From assembly GCF_002895005.1 (NCBI RefSeq), contig NZ_POWF01000004.1:1-64000 (forward strand): a DNA stretch of 64,000 nucleotides. Reading direction: 5' to 3'. Source of the DNA: Hanstruepera neustonica (GTDB lineage Bacteria; Bacteroidota; Bacteroidia; Flavobacteriales; Flavobacteriaceae). The position numbers were made by a program, and so were the translations under genes. The notes below the pieces were generated by a model. That model was not told where the DNA came from. It searched no databases and saw nothing but the letters and a program-made list of their open reading frames with translations. Of the stretch, positions 56,960 through 64,000 are shown piece by piece (position 1 is the first letter of the stretch; the number at the start of each line of letters is the position of its first letter).

Positions 56960-58116
56960 TTTCTGATAAGCTTATTGAAAAACATCAACATCTTTTTGAT
57001 ATAGACGCTAACCTTAATAGGTTGGTAAAAAAAATTGAACTATTAAACTATATCAACCCTTTAAATATTGAAAGCGAGAAAAAGCAATTCTTTGCTTCAA
57101 AGTATCAGTACGAACCGCAATTCAAATATCCAAAGATTAAGTTCAATGGCTACAAGCTTCATAGATTATTCTTTTCCCAACGTTTGGAGCGTATAGAAAA
57201 TGATATAATCAGAAAGCTATATGAAGATGTTATTTATGAATATTCTGGTTTAATTGAATGTATAGAGACTATCAATCTGGGTAGAAAATTCTATTTCAAC
57301 AGTCTTAAAAGCTTTGGAACACCCACTGAACGGGATATTGAAAATGCCAAATTTATCTTACGATTTGATGATGGTGATTTTGATGAAGACATGCTGCCTA
57401 TGTATACTGTTGAAGAAGCAAAAGCATTCTTTGAGGATTATTCCAAACGGTATGATTTTGAATACAATCTGAAATTTTCAACTAATATTTCAGCGGCAGC
57501 TATGGTCCAAAATAATTCACAGACTTTATTGCTGCGCAAAAATCATAAGTTTAGCTTAAACCAACTTAAAGTTTTGACCAATCATGAAATAGGCGTTCAT
57601 ATGGTGACAACTTTTAATGCTATCAATCAACCATTGAAAATCTTTTCAAATGGATTTCCAAATAATGTTGAAACTCAAGAAGGCTTGGCTGTTTATTCGG
57701 AATATATGTCTGGTTGTTTAACCATTGAGCGCTTAAAAGAATTAGCGTATCGTGTCATTGCTGTAGATACTTTGAATAAAGGATATAATTTTTCGGATAC
57801 ATTTGATTTACTTTACAATCAATACAAACTCAACAGAAATAAGGCATTTACGATTACGCTTCGTGTACATAGAGGTGGTGGTTTTACTAAAGATCATTTA
57901 TACCTGTCAGGCATTAACAAGGTATATAAATATGCTAAAGAAGATGGTGATTTAGATATATTGTTAACTGGTAAAGTGTCGCTTGAGTACAAGGATAGTA
58001 TTCTTGAATTACAAAAACTTGGCCTGGCTCACACTTCGAAGTATTATACCGATTCCTATTTAACAAATGACAACTCAAATAAGAATTTGGATTTTATTTT
58101 GAAAAGTCTGAAATAA
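56956..58116 (+). CDS. DUF1704/QEGLP-motif metallopeptidase
   Basis: 386 residues, gluzincin type. Zinc site HEIGVH at 210-215 (His210, Glu211, His215) and a second motif QEGLAVYSEY at 241-250 containing the third ligand and the family's QEGLP-type signature, with Ala replacing Pro. The family is annotated in bacteria as flavohemoglobin expression-modulating, but the fold is shared with the animal tubulin carboxypeptidase MATCAP, so a carboxypeptidase role on glutamate- or tyrosine-like ends is likely. It is the last gene of the gshB-like unit and its ATG overlaps the previous stop. Confidence 0.82.
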   Translation: MISDKLIEKHQHLFDIDANLNRLVKKIELLNYINPLNIESEKKQFFASKYQYEPQFKYPKIKFNGYKLHRLFFSQRLERIENDIIRKLYEDVIYEYSGLIECIETINLGRKFYFNSLKSFGTPTERDIENAKFILRFDDGDFDEDMLPMYTVEEAKAFFEDYSKRYDFEYNLKFSTNISAAAMVQNNSQTLLLRKNHKFSLNQLKVLTNHEIGVHMVTTFNAINQPLKIFSNGFPNNVETQEGLAVYSEYMSGCLTIERLKELAYRVIAVDTLNKGYNFSDTFDLLYNQYKLNRNKAFTITLRVHRGGGFTKDHLYLSGINKVYKYAKEDGDLDILLTGKVSLEYKDSILELQKLGLAHTSKYYTDSYLTNDNSNKNLDFILKSLK

Positions 58117-58289
58117 AAACCTCAAAGCAGATATTTTGTCTGATAGCTAAAGCTAAAACTAATTCTGAGGGTAGACTAATGCACAGAAATAAGAACTTGA
58201 TTCATTCCTGATTAACGGAAACCAGGGTCAAATTAACCAATCTACTTTAAGGTTTTCTAACCTGAAGATATTTTAAAACCTCATGTTTT

Positions 58290-58318
58290 AAAAGCACCAA
58301 TGAGTGAATGGTGTTTTT
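58290..58318 (+). terminator. Probable terminator of the gshB-like operon
   Basis: AAAAGCACCA pairs with TGGTGTTTTT (one G-T pair), with a 9-base loop and a T-run. It is 170 bp past the last stop codon of the operon. Confidence 0.55.
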
Positions 58319-58491
58319 GAATGAGAAAGAAGGACTTCTGAAGGTGTTTTAGGTAACTTGTTTTAAATGAAATAATTAGCATTTCATAGATGATTTTTGC
58401 AAAAAATAAATTCTAAACAATTAATTCTACCATTTCATCGAGAAATTAACTGCTTTTTGCAATGTATTTGTAAATTTAATATCAAAATAAG

Positions 58492-58526
58492 AGTGCTAAA
58501 AGCCTAAATATCAGCACTATTTTTTG
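58492..58526 (+). terminator. Weak terminator-like hairpin
   Basis: A 6 bp stem AGTGCT/AGCACT with a 15-base loop is followed by ATTTTTTG. The stem is short, so it may be a small-RNA end or chance. Confidence 0.3.
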
Positions 58527-58557
58527 TTTGTTTAATTTTTTTGGTTAGTTAAGTTAT

Positions 58558-58590
58558 GAAAAAGGTCTTGAGATTATCAAGACCTTTTTC
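58558..58590. terminator. Terminator of the gene at 58613
   Basis: GAAAAAGGTCTTGA and TCAAGACCTTTTTC form a perfect 14 bp stem with a GATTA loop. It lies 22 bp past the stop of the minus-strand gene and has A/T runs on both sides. Confidence 0.8.
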
Positions 58591-58612
58591 TATTGCTATA
58601 ACTTTACACTTA

Positions 58613-59284
58613 TTACTTTCTCAATGCATCAGTAATCTTTTTGGTATACTCTGCAGCATTCTTTTGAACGTCTTTAGGATCTTCTATTTGAGAAGTTACT
58701 ACAACAGCCAATTGTTTACCGTCCTCCTGACTTAAATCATAAGCAACGGTTTCTAATATATACGTTTTAACCGTATAGGTTGTAGACGACATGGGTACAT
58801 AACTACCATAAGTAGAATAAGAAAATGGATGGTAATAATAACCATAAAAGCCTCCGTAATAAGATGGGTAATAAGAAGGCATGTAAGTAGCACCTGCATA
58901 ATAACCACCATCTTCCGTAGTTCTCGTGCTTTCTTGATAATCTTTAATGACAGTTAGTACAATGCCATTATAACCCTCGTTATCTAAAAAATCTCGAAAG
59001 TTCTTTTTTTGTTCTTCGGTTAATTCCTTATCCGGATTTAAGTTAGGCAATTCTCTAAAGCTTTCTGTGGCTTTCATACCAATATCGCGCATTTGATTAG
59101 AAATCTCTTGCTCAAAAGCAATACGTGCTTGTTTATTATCTGTTCTGGCGATTACTAAAAAATTGTTGTCTTTTATTTCACTCACAGAATCGGATTTCCA
59201 AGATGTTAAAACTTTGACATTAGAACAACTCGAAAGTGTTACTACTGCTAATAAGATAGTAAAGAATTTTAGTGTTTGTTTCAT
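58613..59284 (-). CDS. DUF4136-like lipoprotein
   Basis: 223 residues with a lipobox (VTLSSCSN; Cys at about residue 20). It has a Tyr/Gly/Pro-rich low-complexity segment in the middle (positions near YMPSYYPSYYGG), flanked by conserved beta-rich parts. The pattern resembles DUF4136 proteins of Bacteroidota. Function unknown. The neighbouring gene upstream is a beta-barrel protein on the same strand, 25 bp away. Confidence 0.7.
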   Translation of the reverse strand: MKQTLKFFTILLAVVTLSSCSNVKVLTSWKSDSVSEIKDNNFLVIARTDNKQARIAFEQEISNQMRDIGMKATESFRELPNLNPDKELTEEQKKNFRDFLDNEGYNGIVLTVIKDYQESTRTTEDGGYYAGATYMPSYYPSYYGGFYGYYYHPFSYSTYGSYVPMSSTTYTVKTYILETVAYDLSQEDGKQLAVVVTSQIEDPKDVQKNAAEYTKKITDALRK

Positions 59285-59309
59285 TATGAATTTATATGAT
59301 TAATAGTTA

Positions 59310-60065
59310 TTAAAATGTGTAACCTAGAGCTATTCCATATCTAAATGAAAAAGCTGAAAATTTTGATTGCGACTCTACGTTTGAGAATCTAAAATCACCA
59401 TTTATGAAATCTAAAATACTATATTCTTCTAGTGCATCATTGAGGTTTTCATAGAATTCGTCAGGTAAGTCTGCTTTGTTTTTTATCTTAAAATTATAAT
59501 TACCAGCTCCTGGTCCTGCAATTATAAAATCTATATTAAAGCGTTTCGTGATTGGTAATTTATAACCAATCATAAATCCAGTAGAAGAGATATTTAATTT
59601 TGCATCAAACTCAATTTGATAAGGGGTATTATCGGATGCAGTATATCTTCCTTTTAAGTCAGAATTGTATTGAGAATATTTAAAATACAGGCCAATATAA
59701 AACCCATTTAAATTGTTGCTTGAGGTGTTTTTTAGGTAATATCTTATTTCTGGAATAATTTGAAATCCAGTATAGAATATATCGTTTGTTTTAATATTTC
59801 CGCCAAAAGGGCCATAATAATCAATACCAGAAAATCTGACTAAACCTTCTTTTCCTTTATACCCGAAGGCTAAAGCAGCCGAGAAATTTTTCCAAACATA
59901 GCGTTCATAAGATAATTGATATACACCGTTTACAAGTTGTAACGCCTCAAATGAAATCTCGTTTTTTACTATACGTTTATTGCTTTTTTCAGCTTCTAAT
60001 TCTTGGGCGAATATTGTGTTGGTAATTAATGAGAAAAATAGGGCAAGACAGAATATTTTTTTCAT
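59310..60065 (-). CDS. Outer-membrane beta-barrel protein (DUF3575-like)
   Basis: 251 residues with a signal peptide (IFCLALFFSLITNTIFAQ). Beta-rich with aromatic-ended strands (YQLSYERYVW, ALAFGYKG, GIALGYTF at the C-terminus) and a conserved GFYIGLYFKY, as in DUF3575-type barrels. Probably co-transcribed with the lipoprotein downstream. A perfect -7 box lies upstream. Confidence 0.7.
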   Translation of the reverse strand: MKKIFCLALFFSLITNTIFAQELEAEKSNKRIVKNEISFEALQLVNGVYQLSYERYVWKNFSAALAFGYKGKEGLVRFSGIDYYGPFGGNIKTNDIFYTGFQIIPEIRYYLKNTSSNNLNGFYIGLYFKYSQYNSDLKGRYTASDNTPYQIEFDAKLNISSTGFMIGYKLPITKRFNIDFIIAGPGAGNYNFKIKNKADLPDEFYENLNDALEEYSILDFINGDFRFSNVESQSKFSAFSFRYGIALGYTF

Positions 60066-60099
60066 AATTAAAGTTTTTTTGATTGGAGGTCTAAAATTA

Positions 60100-60107
60100 C
60101 AAATATA
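60100..60107 (-). promoter_or_regulatory. Predicted -7 box upstream of the beta-barrel gene
   Basis: On the minus strand TATATTTG, a perfect TAnnTTTG, 35 bp before the ATG. No TTG at the ideal distance. Confidence 0.4.
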
Positions 60108-60114
60108 ATTGATG

Positions 60115-60534
60115 CTAATTCAAAAATTTTGATTTTAAATTTGGTGTTGGAATCATGCAAGCATCTTTTCTTCCAAACCATTTATACCTATTTTTTGCAA
60201 TCACATCATACACCCAATTTCTAATGAATGTTGGAACAATAAAAAATAAACCAATCAAATTTCTGGGAAACCCTAATTTTAAACCAATTTTAAGTGCAGC
60301 TGTTGACTTAAAATCAAGTCCATGTCCTTCTGAATATAAGATAATTGAGTCGGTTTTAGACGTGTCAATATTATAATGGTTAATTAATTTTTGTCCAGTT
60401 TCACTTTGAAGGGGAGCAAACAAAAACAGGTTTTTTTTATCGTGTTTGATAACGTATTGTATTGATGAATTGCACAAATTGCAAACACCGTCAAAAAGAA
60501 TTAATTTTTTTTCTTTTGGTATCAAGGATAACAT
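60115..60534 (-). CDS. DCC-family thiol-disulfide oxidoreductase-like protein
   Basis: 139 residues of the DCC (DUF393) family: N-terminal FDGVCNLCN with a CxxC pair (Cys18, Cys21), then YVIKHDKK and a hydrophobic C-terminal half (LGFPRNLIGLFFIVPTFIRNWVY). The family name is from the DxxCxxC motif; activity is unproven. It starts 15 bp after the mutS2 stop on the same strand. Confidence 0.9.
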   Translation of the reverse strand: MLSLIPKEKKLILFDGVCNLCNSSIQYVIKHDKKNLFLFAPLQSETGQKLINHYNIDTSKTDSIILYSEGHGLDFKSTAALKIGLKLGFPRNLIGLFFIVPTFIRNWVYDVIAKNRYKWFGRKDACMIPTPNLKSKFLN

Positions 60535-60549
60535 ATTTAATACGTTAGT

Positions 60550-62724
60550 TTATGGTTTTTTCATGGATTCGACTAATTCTAATTGGTCTATCGATACATT
60601 AGTCGTAAAGATACCATAATTCACAACAGCCTTGTTTTTTTCAATTTTGTCAATACTGCCAATGGCTCTTCCATCCTCTAATCTAACACGATCACCTATT
60701 TTTAAAATGGGTTTTGGTTTGGCAGGTTTTAACGCTTCCTTTTTCTTGGCCTCCTTTTTCTTCTTTCTGATAACCGCCATTTTTTTATCAGCTTCATTTT
60801 TTACCTGTTGCTCTTTAACTTTGAGGGCTTTTTGTTGTTTGATAGAAACTTTTTTACGTTTAGAATTTTCAATCTGAACAAGCTTAAATAGTTCGTGCAT
60901 CAATTCGCGCTTTTGTTTATTATTGAAATAACTTTCAGCCAAATCATTTACTTTTTGTCCTAAATAAATTAAGCGTTGGTTGCTATCGTATAATTCTTGA
61001 TAGCTTTCCAATTTCTTTTGGATTTTGTTGTTTATTTCCTCCAGTTTTTCTGCCTCGCTTTGTTTTTTACGCTCATTGAGTTTTAAGGATTGCTCTGTTT
61101 TTTCAAGTTTTGAACGCTCTTTCTGTAATTTTGCAATCGTTCTATCAAATCGCACTTTGCCACGTTCAATTTTCTTTTTTGCCCGATTAATTAAACCATA
61201 GGGAATGCCATTTTTTTGAGCGACTTCAAATGTGAACGAGCTACCTGCCTGTCCCAAAGCCAGTTTGAATATGGGCTCTAGTGTTTTTTCATCAAACATC
61301 ATGTTGGCATTTTGCATATAGGGTAGTTCGTTTGCCAGAATTTTTAAATTGGAATAATGCGTTGTAATAATACCAAATGCTTCTCTGTGGTAAAATTCTT
61401 CTAAAAAAGTTTCAGCTAAAGCACCGCCTAATTCTGGATCACTACCAGTTCCAAATTCATCAATTAAAAACAAGGTGTTCTTATTGCATTTTTTTAGGAA
61501 ATAATTCATTTGTTTTAAACGATAGCTATACGTACTCAAATGATTTTCAATGGATTGATTATCTCCAATATCTGTGATGATACGGTCAAATAAGAATAAC
61601 TTACTGCGTTCATGTACTGGAACCAATAATCCTGATTGTAACATGATTTGAAGAAGACCTACCGTTTTTAGAGTAATACTTTTACCTCCAGCATTGGGGC
61701 CCGATATGACAATAATCCGATTATTTTGATCAAGCTCTACAGTTTGTGGAAAGGTTTTTTCCTTCTTTTTTTTATTGTTTACATATAAAATAGGGTGGAA
61801 AGCCTCCCTCAAAAACAAATGACGCTCATTGGTTATTTCAGGTAGAATAGCATTTATGGACTTGGCGTATTTGGCTTTTGCTGAAATAACGTCCATGTCT
61901 GTTAAGAAAGCCTGGTAGTTAGACAATAGAGGTTTGTATGGACGTATAAAATCTGTAAGTTCTTTAAGGATTCGAATGACTTCTTCATTTTCTTCATACT
62001 CCAAATTGTTCAATTCCCTAGTTTGTTGCAAGGTAGTTTCAGGTTCTATATAAACAATACTGCCCGTTTTGCTACCTCCCATAATAGCACCTTTAACTTT
62101 ACGTCTATACATGGCTTTGACAGCCAAAACGCGTTTGTTGTCAACAACCGTCTCACGAATATCATCCAGATATTCCAAATTGTGATAAGTGTTTAATGCT
62201 GTCGCAAAGCTTTGGTTTATTTTACCTTTAAGTTTATTTATTTGTTGCCTCAAATCAGCTAATAAGGGCGATGCATTATCTTTTAAATCACCAAATCGGT
62301 CAATGATGCTATCTATTTGTTCAATAATAGCTTTTGTGAGTTCAATATTTGAATAAAAACCATAAAGGCTTGGATAATATTCCTGAAACTTTTTCAGAAA
62401 GATGAGAATGTCATTAGTTGTGATAGATATAGAGGCTATCTTTTTTAAGGCATGTGTTTCTAAAAATGAATTCTCAATACCTAAAAGCTTCAGTTCATTG
62501 GTAATCGGCTCAAAACCATGATTAGGTATGCGATTTTCGTTGTAAAATGAAGCTAGGTATTCGTTGGTTAAATTCAGAGCCAGTTTGGTTTCCTCAATAT
62601 TTTTTAAGGGCGTTATTTGCTGTGCTTTTTCATTTCCCAATGCCGTAACACAGTATTCGCTTACCTGTTCTAAAACGGTTGTAAATTCTAAATCTTGAAG
62701 TGTTTTATTGTGAATATTTACCAT
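60550..62724 (-). CDS. MutS2-type protein without Smr domain
   Basis: 724 residues. MutS2 domains: N-terminal core and lever region, ATPase with Walker A SGPNAGGKS, Walker B LFLIDEFGTGSDP, a long charged coiled coil (about 500-640), and a KOW-like end (GDRVRLEDGRAIGSI). MutS2 acts on recombination intermediates or stalled ribosomes. Full-length family members end in a Smr nuclease domain; here it is absent, with only a short tail after the KOW segment. I see no frameshift at the end. A DCC gene follows. Confidence 0.88.
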   Translation of the reverse strand: MVNIHNKTLQDLEFTTVLEQVSEYCVTALGNEKAQQITPLKNIEETKLALNLTNEYLASFYNENRIPNHGFEPITNELKLLGIENSFLETHALKKIASISITTNDILIFLKKFQEYYPSLYGFYSNIELTKAIIEQIDSIIDRFGDLKDNASPLLADLRQQINKLKGKINQSFATALNTYHNLEYLDDIRETVVDNKRVLAVKAMYRRKVKGAIMGGSKTGSIVYIEPETTLQQTRELNNLEYEENEEVIRILKELTDFIRPYKPLLSNYQAFLTDMDVISAKAKYAKSINAILPEITNERHLFLREAFHPILYVNNKKKKEKTFPQTVELDQNNRIIVISGPNAGGKSITLKTVGLLQIMLQSGLLVPVHERSKLFLFDRIITDIGDNQSIENHLSTYSYRLKQMNYFLKKCNKNTLFLIDEFGTGSDPELGGALAETFLEEFYHREAFGIITTHYSNLKILANELPYMQNANMMFDEKTLEPIFKLALGQAGSSFTFEVAQKNGIPYGLINRAKKKIERGKVRFDRTIAKLQKERSKLEKTEQSLKLNERKKQSEAEKLEEINNKIQKKLESYQELYDSNQRLIYLGQKVNDLAESYFNNKQKRELMHELFKLVQIENSKRKKVSIKQQKALKVKEQQVKNEADKKMAVIRKKKKEAKKKEALKPAKPKPILKIGDRVRLEDGRAIGSIDKIEKNKAVVNYGIFTTNVSIDQLELVESMKKP

Positions 62725-62766
62725 AGCAATCCATTTCCAATGCGCAAAAGCATTTTAAATGTGATA

Positions 62767-62774
62767 CAAATTTA
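62767..62774 (-). promoter_or_regulatory. Predicted -7 box of mutS2
   Basis: On the minus strand TAAATTTG, a perfect match, 42 bp before the ATG. No TTG at the ideal distance. Confidence 0.4.
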
Positions 62775-62826
62775 AGGATTAGTTTAATAGAATTACTAAA
62801 GTATTAATTGGAAACTTTTTATTGTG

Positions 62827-62834
62827 TAGATTTG
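62827..62834 (+). promoter_or_regulatory. Predicted -7 box of the alpha/beta hydrolase gene
   Basis: TAGATTTG, a perfect match, 21 bp before the ATG. A TTG lies 16 bp upstream of it, a little close. Confidence 0.5.
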
Positions 62835-62855
62835 GAGTGAGTGTAAAATCATACT

Positions 62856-63824
62856 ATGATCAAAAACTGTATTATCGGTGCCTTACTTATGTTATTTTTT
62901 GTGAGCTGCCAGACAGAATATTCAAAATTCAAAAAAAAACCAAAATACATCACAAAACCGAATATCGAGCATCAAGCTTATTTTGAAGCTTATGATAAAA
63001 CGCTCGCGATATGGGATGTACCATTTGAAGAGTTGTACATAACAACAAGTTTTGGCACGGCCCATATAGTAGTTAGTGGACCTGATGATGGTTTTCCTGT
63101 GGTGTTGTTACATGGTATGAATGCAAGCTCAACCATGTGGTATCCCAATATGAAGGCATTAGCAGATTCCTATCGAGTTTTTGCAATTGATTTTATTCTA
63201 GAGCCAGGTAAATCATTCATTACGAAAGAAATGGAATCTACTGATGATATTGCCTTGTGGTATCATGAAGTTATATCCAAATTGCAATTGGAGAAATATC
63301 ATATAATTGGTGCTTCACGTGGAGGTTGGCTTGCCGTTAATACAGCATTGCACAATCAAGAAGGAATAAAGAGCATGGTATTATTAAGTCCTGCTCAAAC
63401 GTTTATTTGGGTTAGACCCAGTACAAATCTATTAAAGAACATAGTTTATGCGTTTTCTTCGAAAGAGAAGCAGATGGAAGAAACCTTGGAGACCATGTCT
63501 CGTTACCCTCATAATATCAATAAAACATATTTGGATCAGTATAAAATAGCTGTCGAAAAGGATTCTATTAATAAGTTTACTATTGACATGATGCCTTATA
63601 CAGCTAACGAATTAAAAAGTTTAAAGATGCCAGTTTATGTATTAATTGGCGATGACGATATGATAAATAATGACAAGACAGTTAGAATGGCAAAAGACAT
63701 TTTGCCATACGGTAGAGGAGAGACCATCAGTAATGCTGGTCATTTTCTCTCTGTAGACCAAGCAAACATAGTTAACGAAAAAGTTCTTCAGTTTTTAAAT
63801 GAAATCGATGAATTAGATAACTGA
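62856..63824 (+). CDS. Alpha/beta-hydrolase lipoprotein
   Basis: 322 residues. A short signal peptide with lipobox (LFFVSC) marks it as a lipoprotein. The catalytic triad is visible: nucleophile Ser in GASRGGW, acid in LIGDDDMI, His in NAGHFLSVD. The oxyanion region is LHGMNASSTMW. Substrate unknown; esterase, lipase or epoxide hydrolase are all possible. Convergent with the terC-like gene with no gap. Confidence 0.88.
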   Translation: MIKNCIIGALLMLFFVSCQTEYSKFKKKPKYITKPNIEHQAYFEAYDKTLAIWDVPFEELYITTSFGTAHIVVSGPDDGFPVVLLHGMNASSTMWYPNMKALADSYRVFAIDFILEPGKSFITKEMESTDDIALWYHEVISKLQLEKYHIIGASRGGWLAVNTALHNQEGIKSMVLLSPAQTFIWVRPSTNLLKNIVYAFSSKEKQMEETLETMSRYPHNINKTYLDQYKIAVEKDSINKFTIDMMPYTANELKSLKMPVYVLIGDDDMINNDKTVRMAKDILPYGRGETISNAGHFLSVDQANIVNEKVLQFLNEIDELDN

Positions 63825-64000
63825 TTACTTTTTCTTCTTTATTGCCTTATAATTTAAAAACTCTACAAAGAGGGAGAATGCGATTGCAAAGTACAAGTAT
63901 CCTTTTGGAATAGCACCAACTGTTTTCCCAAAAAATGATGTGTGCGATAAATGCGCTGCTTCAGTAATTAGCATAAATCCAATGAGAATCAAGAAAGCTA
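63825..64000 (-). CDS. TerC-family membrane protein, 3' part
   Basis: Only the last 57 residues are inside the window; the gene continues to the right. The sequence ends with LIGFMLITEAA, then a stretch IPKGYLYFAIAFSLFVEFLN, and a Lys-rich tail. The phrase GYLYFAIAFSLFVE is typical of the last helix of TerC/YkoY-type membrane proteins (metal ion efflux or membrane protein metalation). Confidence 0.8.
   Translation of the reverse strand, partial: AFLILIGFMLITEAAHLSHTSFFGKTVGAIPKGYLYFAIAFSLFVEFLNYKAIKKKK

Larger units (their letters stand above)
58117..58557. other. Non-coding region with hairpins (longest intergenic stretch)
   Basis: 440 bp without a plausible gene in any frame. It holds: a terminator-like hairpin at 58290-58318, a palindrome TTTTTGCAAAAA at 58394-58405, a TGCAAAAA/TTTTTGCA pair about 50 bases apart (58399 onward), a second hairpin with a T-run at 58492-58526, and a repeated AAAACCTCA near 58120 and 58276. 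No known RNA family recognised. It may contain a small RNA between the two hairpins. Confidence 0.5.

Overview
The window is one stretch of chromosome from an AT-rich member of the Bacteroidota, most likely a marine Flavobacteriaceae. The evidence is the gene content (a secreted repeat protein ending like a type IX secretion sorting domain, a Bacteroidota-type LptD, BshA for bacillithiol, PgpH-type 7TM-HD protein, DUF4159 and DUF3575 proteins), the near absence of Shine-Dalgarno sequences, and promoters that fit the Bacteroidota pattern TTG - about 19 bp - TAnnTTTG. I see no prophage, insertion sequence, CRISPR array or rRNA operon. Genus cannot be settled from sequence reading alone.

Layout. 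1-2036: 3' end of a large cysteine-rich repeat adhesin. 2104-13347: a small unknown gene, clpC, gyrA with a TPR lipoprotein-like/secreted partner, an NlpC/P60 peptidase with a thiolase, and a PgpH-like cyclic-di-AMP phosphodiesterase. 13393-13683: three tRNAs (Arg-TCT, Pro-TGG, Ser-GCT) in one transcription unit with its own promoter and terminator. 13829-19332: a seven-gene minus-strand run (HAD phosphatase, THUMP-like methyltransferase, AI-2E-type permease, TrmH-type methyltransferase, DUF4159, RsmE, parvulin). 19441-24970: divergent tsaD and tamB. 25127-30157: a central carbon cluster, pfkA, gapA, a BadF-type sugar kinase, mgsA and a CrtI-like oxidoreductase. 30160-36642: guaC, a Phenol_MetA_deg porin-like protein, ridA, lptD and a cell-wall amidase. 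36698-41436: an MCE/MlaD protein followed by a tightly packed operon with a membrane 4Fe-4S protein, a CCG-domain protein, a HAD phosphatase and four small unknown genes, together resembling a split heterodisulfide-reductase-like redox module. 41588-45648: a NagZ/beta-lactamase-type fusion and bshA. 46167-51603: a GNAT, a beta-barrel protein, a YdiJ-like FAD/Fe-S oxidoreductase, a lipoprotein and an LpxH-like phosphoesterase. 51782-58116: aroC, a DAACS transporter and a four-gene unit (GshB-like ATP-grasp ligase, rhodanese, N-formylglutamate amidohydrolase family protein, DUF1704/QEGLP metallopeptidase). 58117-58557 is non-coding with hairpins. 58613-64000: two envelope proteins, a DCC-family protein, a MutS2 without a Smr domain, an alpha/beta hydrolase and the 3' end of a terC-family gene.

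Most genes are ordinary housekeeping or envelope functions. The stretch most likely to hold a poorly described system is 54236-58116: a glutathione-synthetase-like ligase with two amide/peptide hydrolases and a sulfurtransferase, in a genome that also carries bshA and shows no gshA in the window. This looks like a make-and-trim pathway for an amino-acid or peptide conjugate whose product is unknown. The Fe-S/CCG operon at 37645-41436 is the second candidate. Several genes here (tamB, lptD, mlaD, the TrmH-type gene, the gene at 39147) have no usable ATG start, so their N-termini are uncertain.
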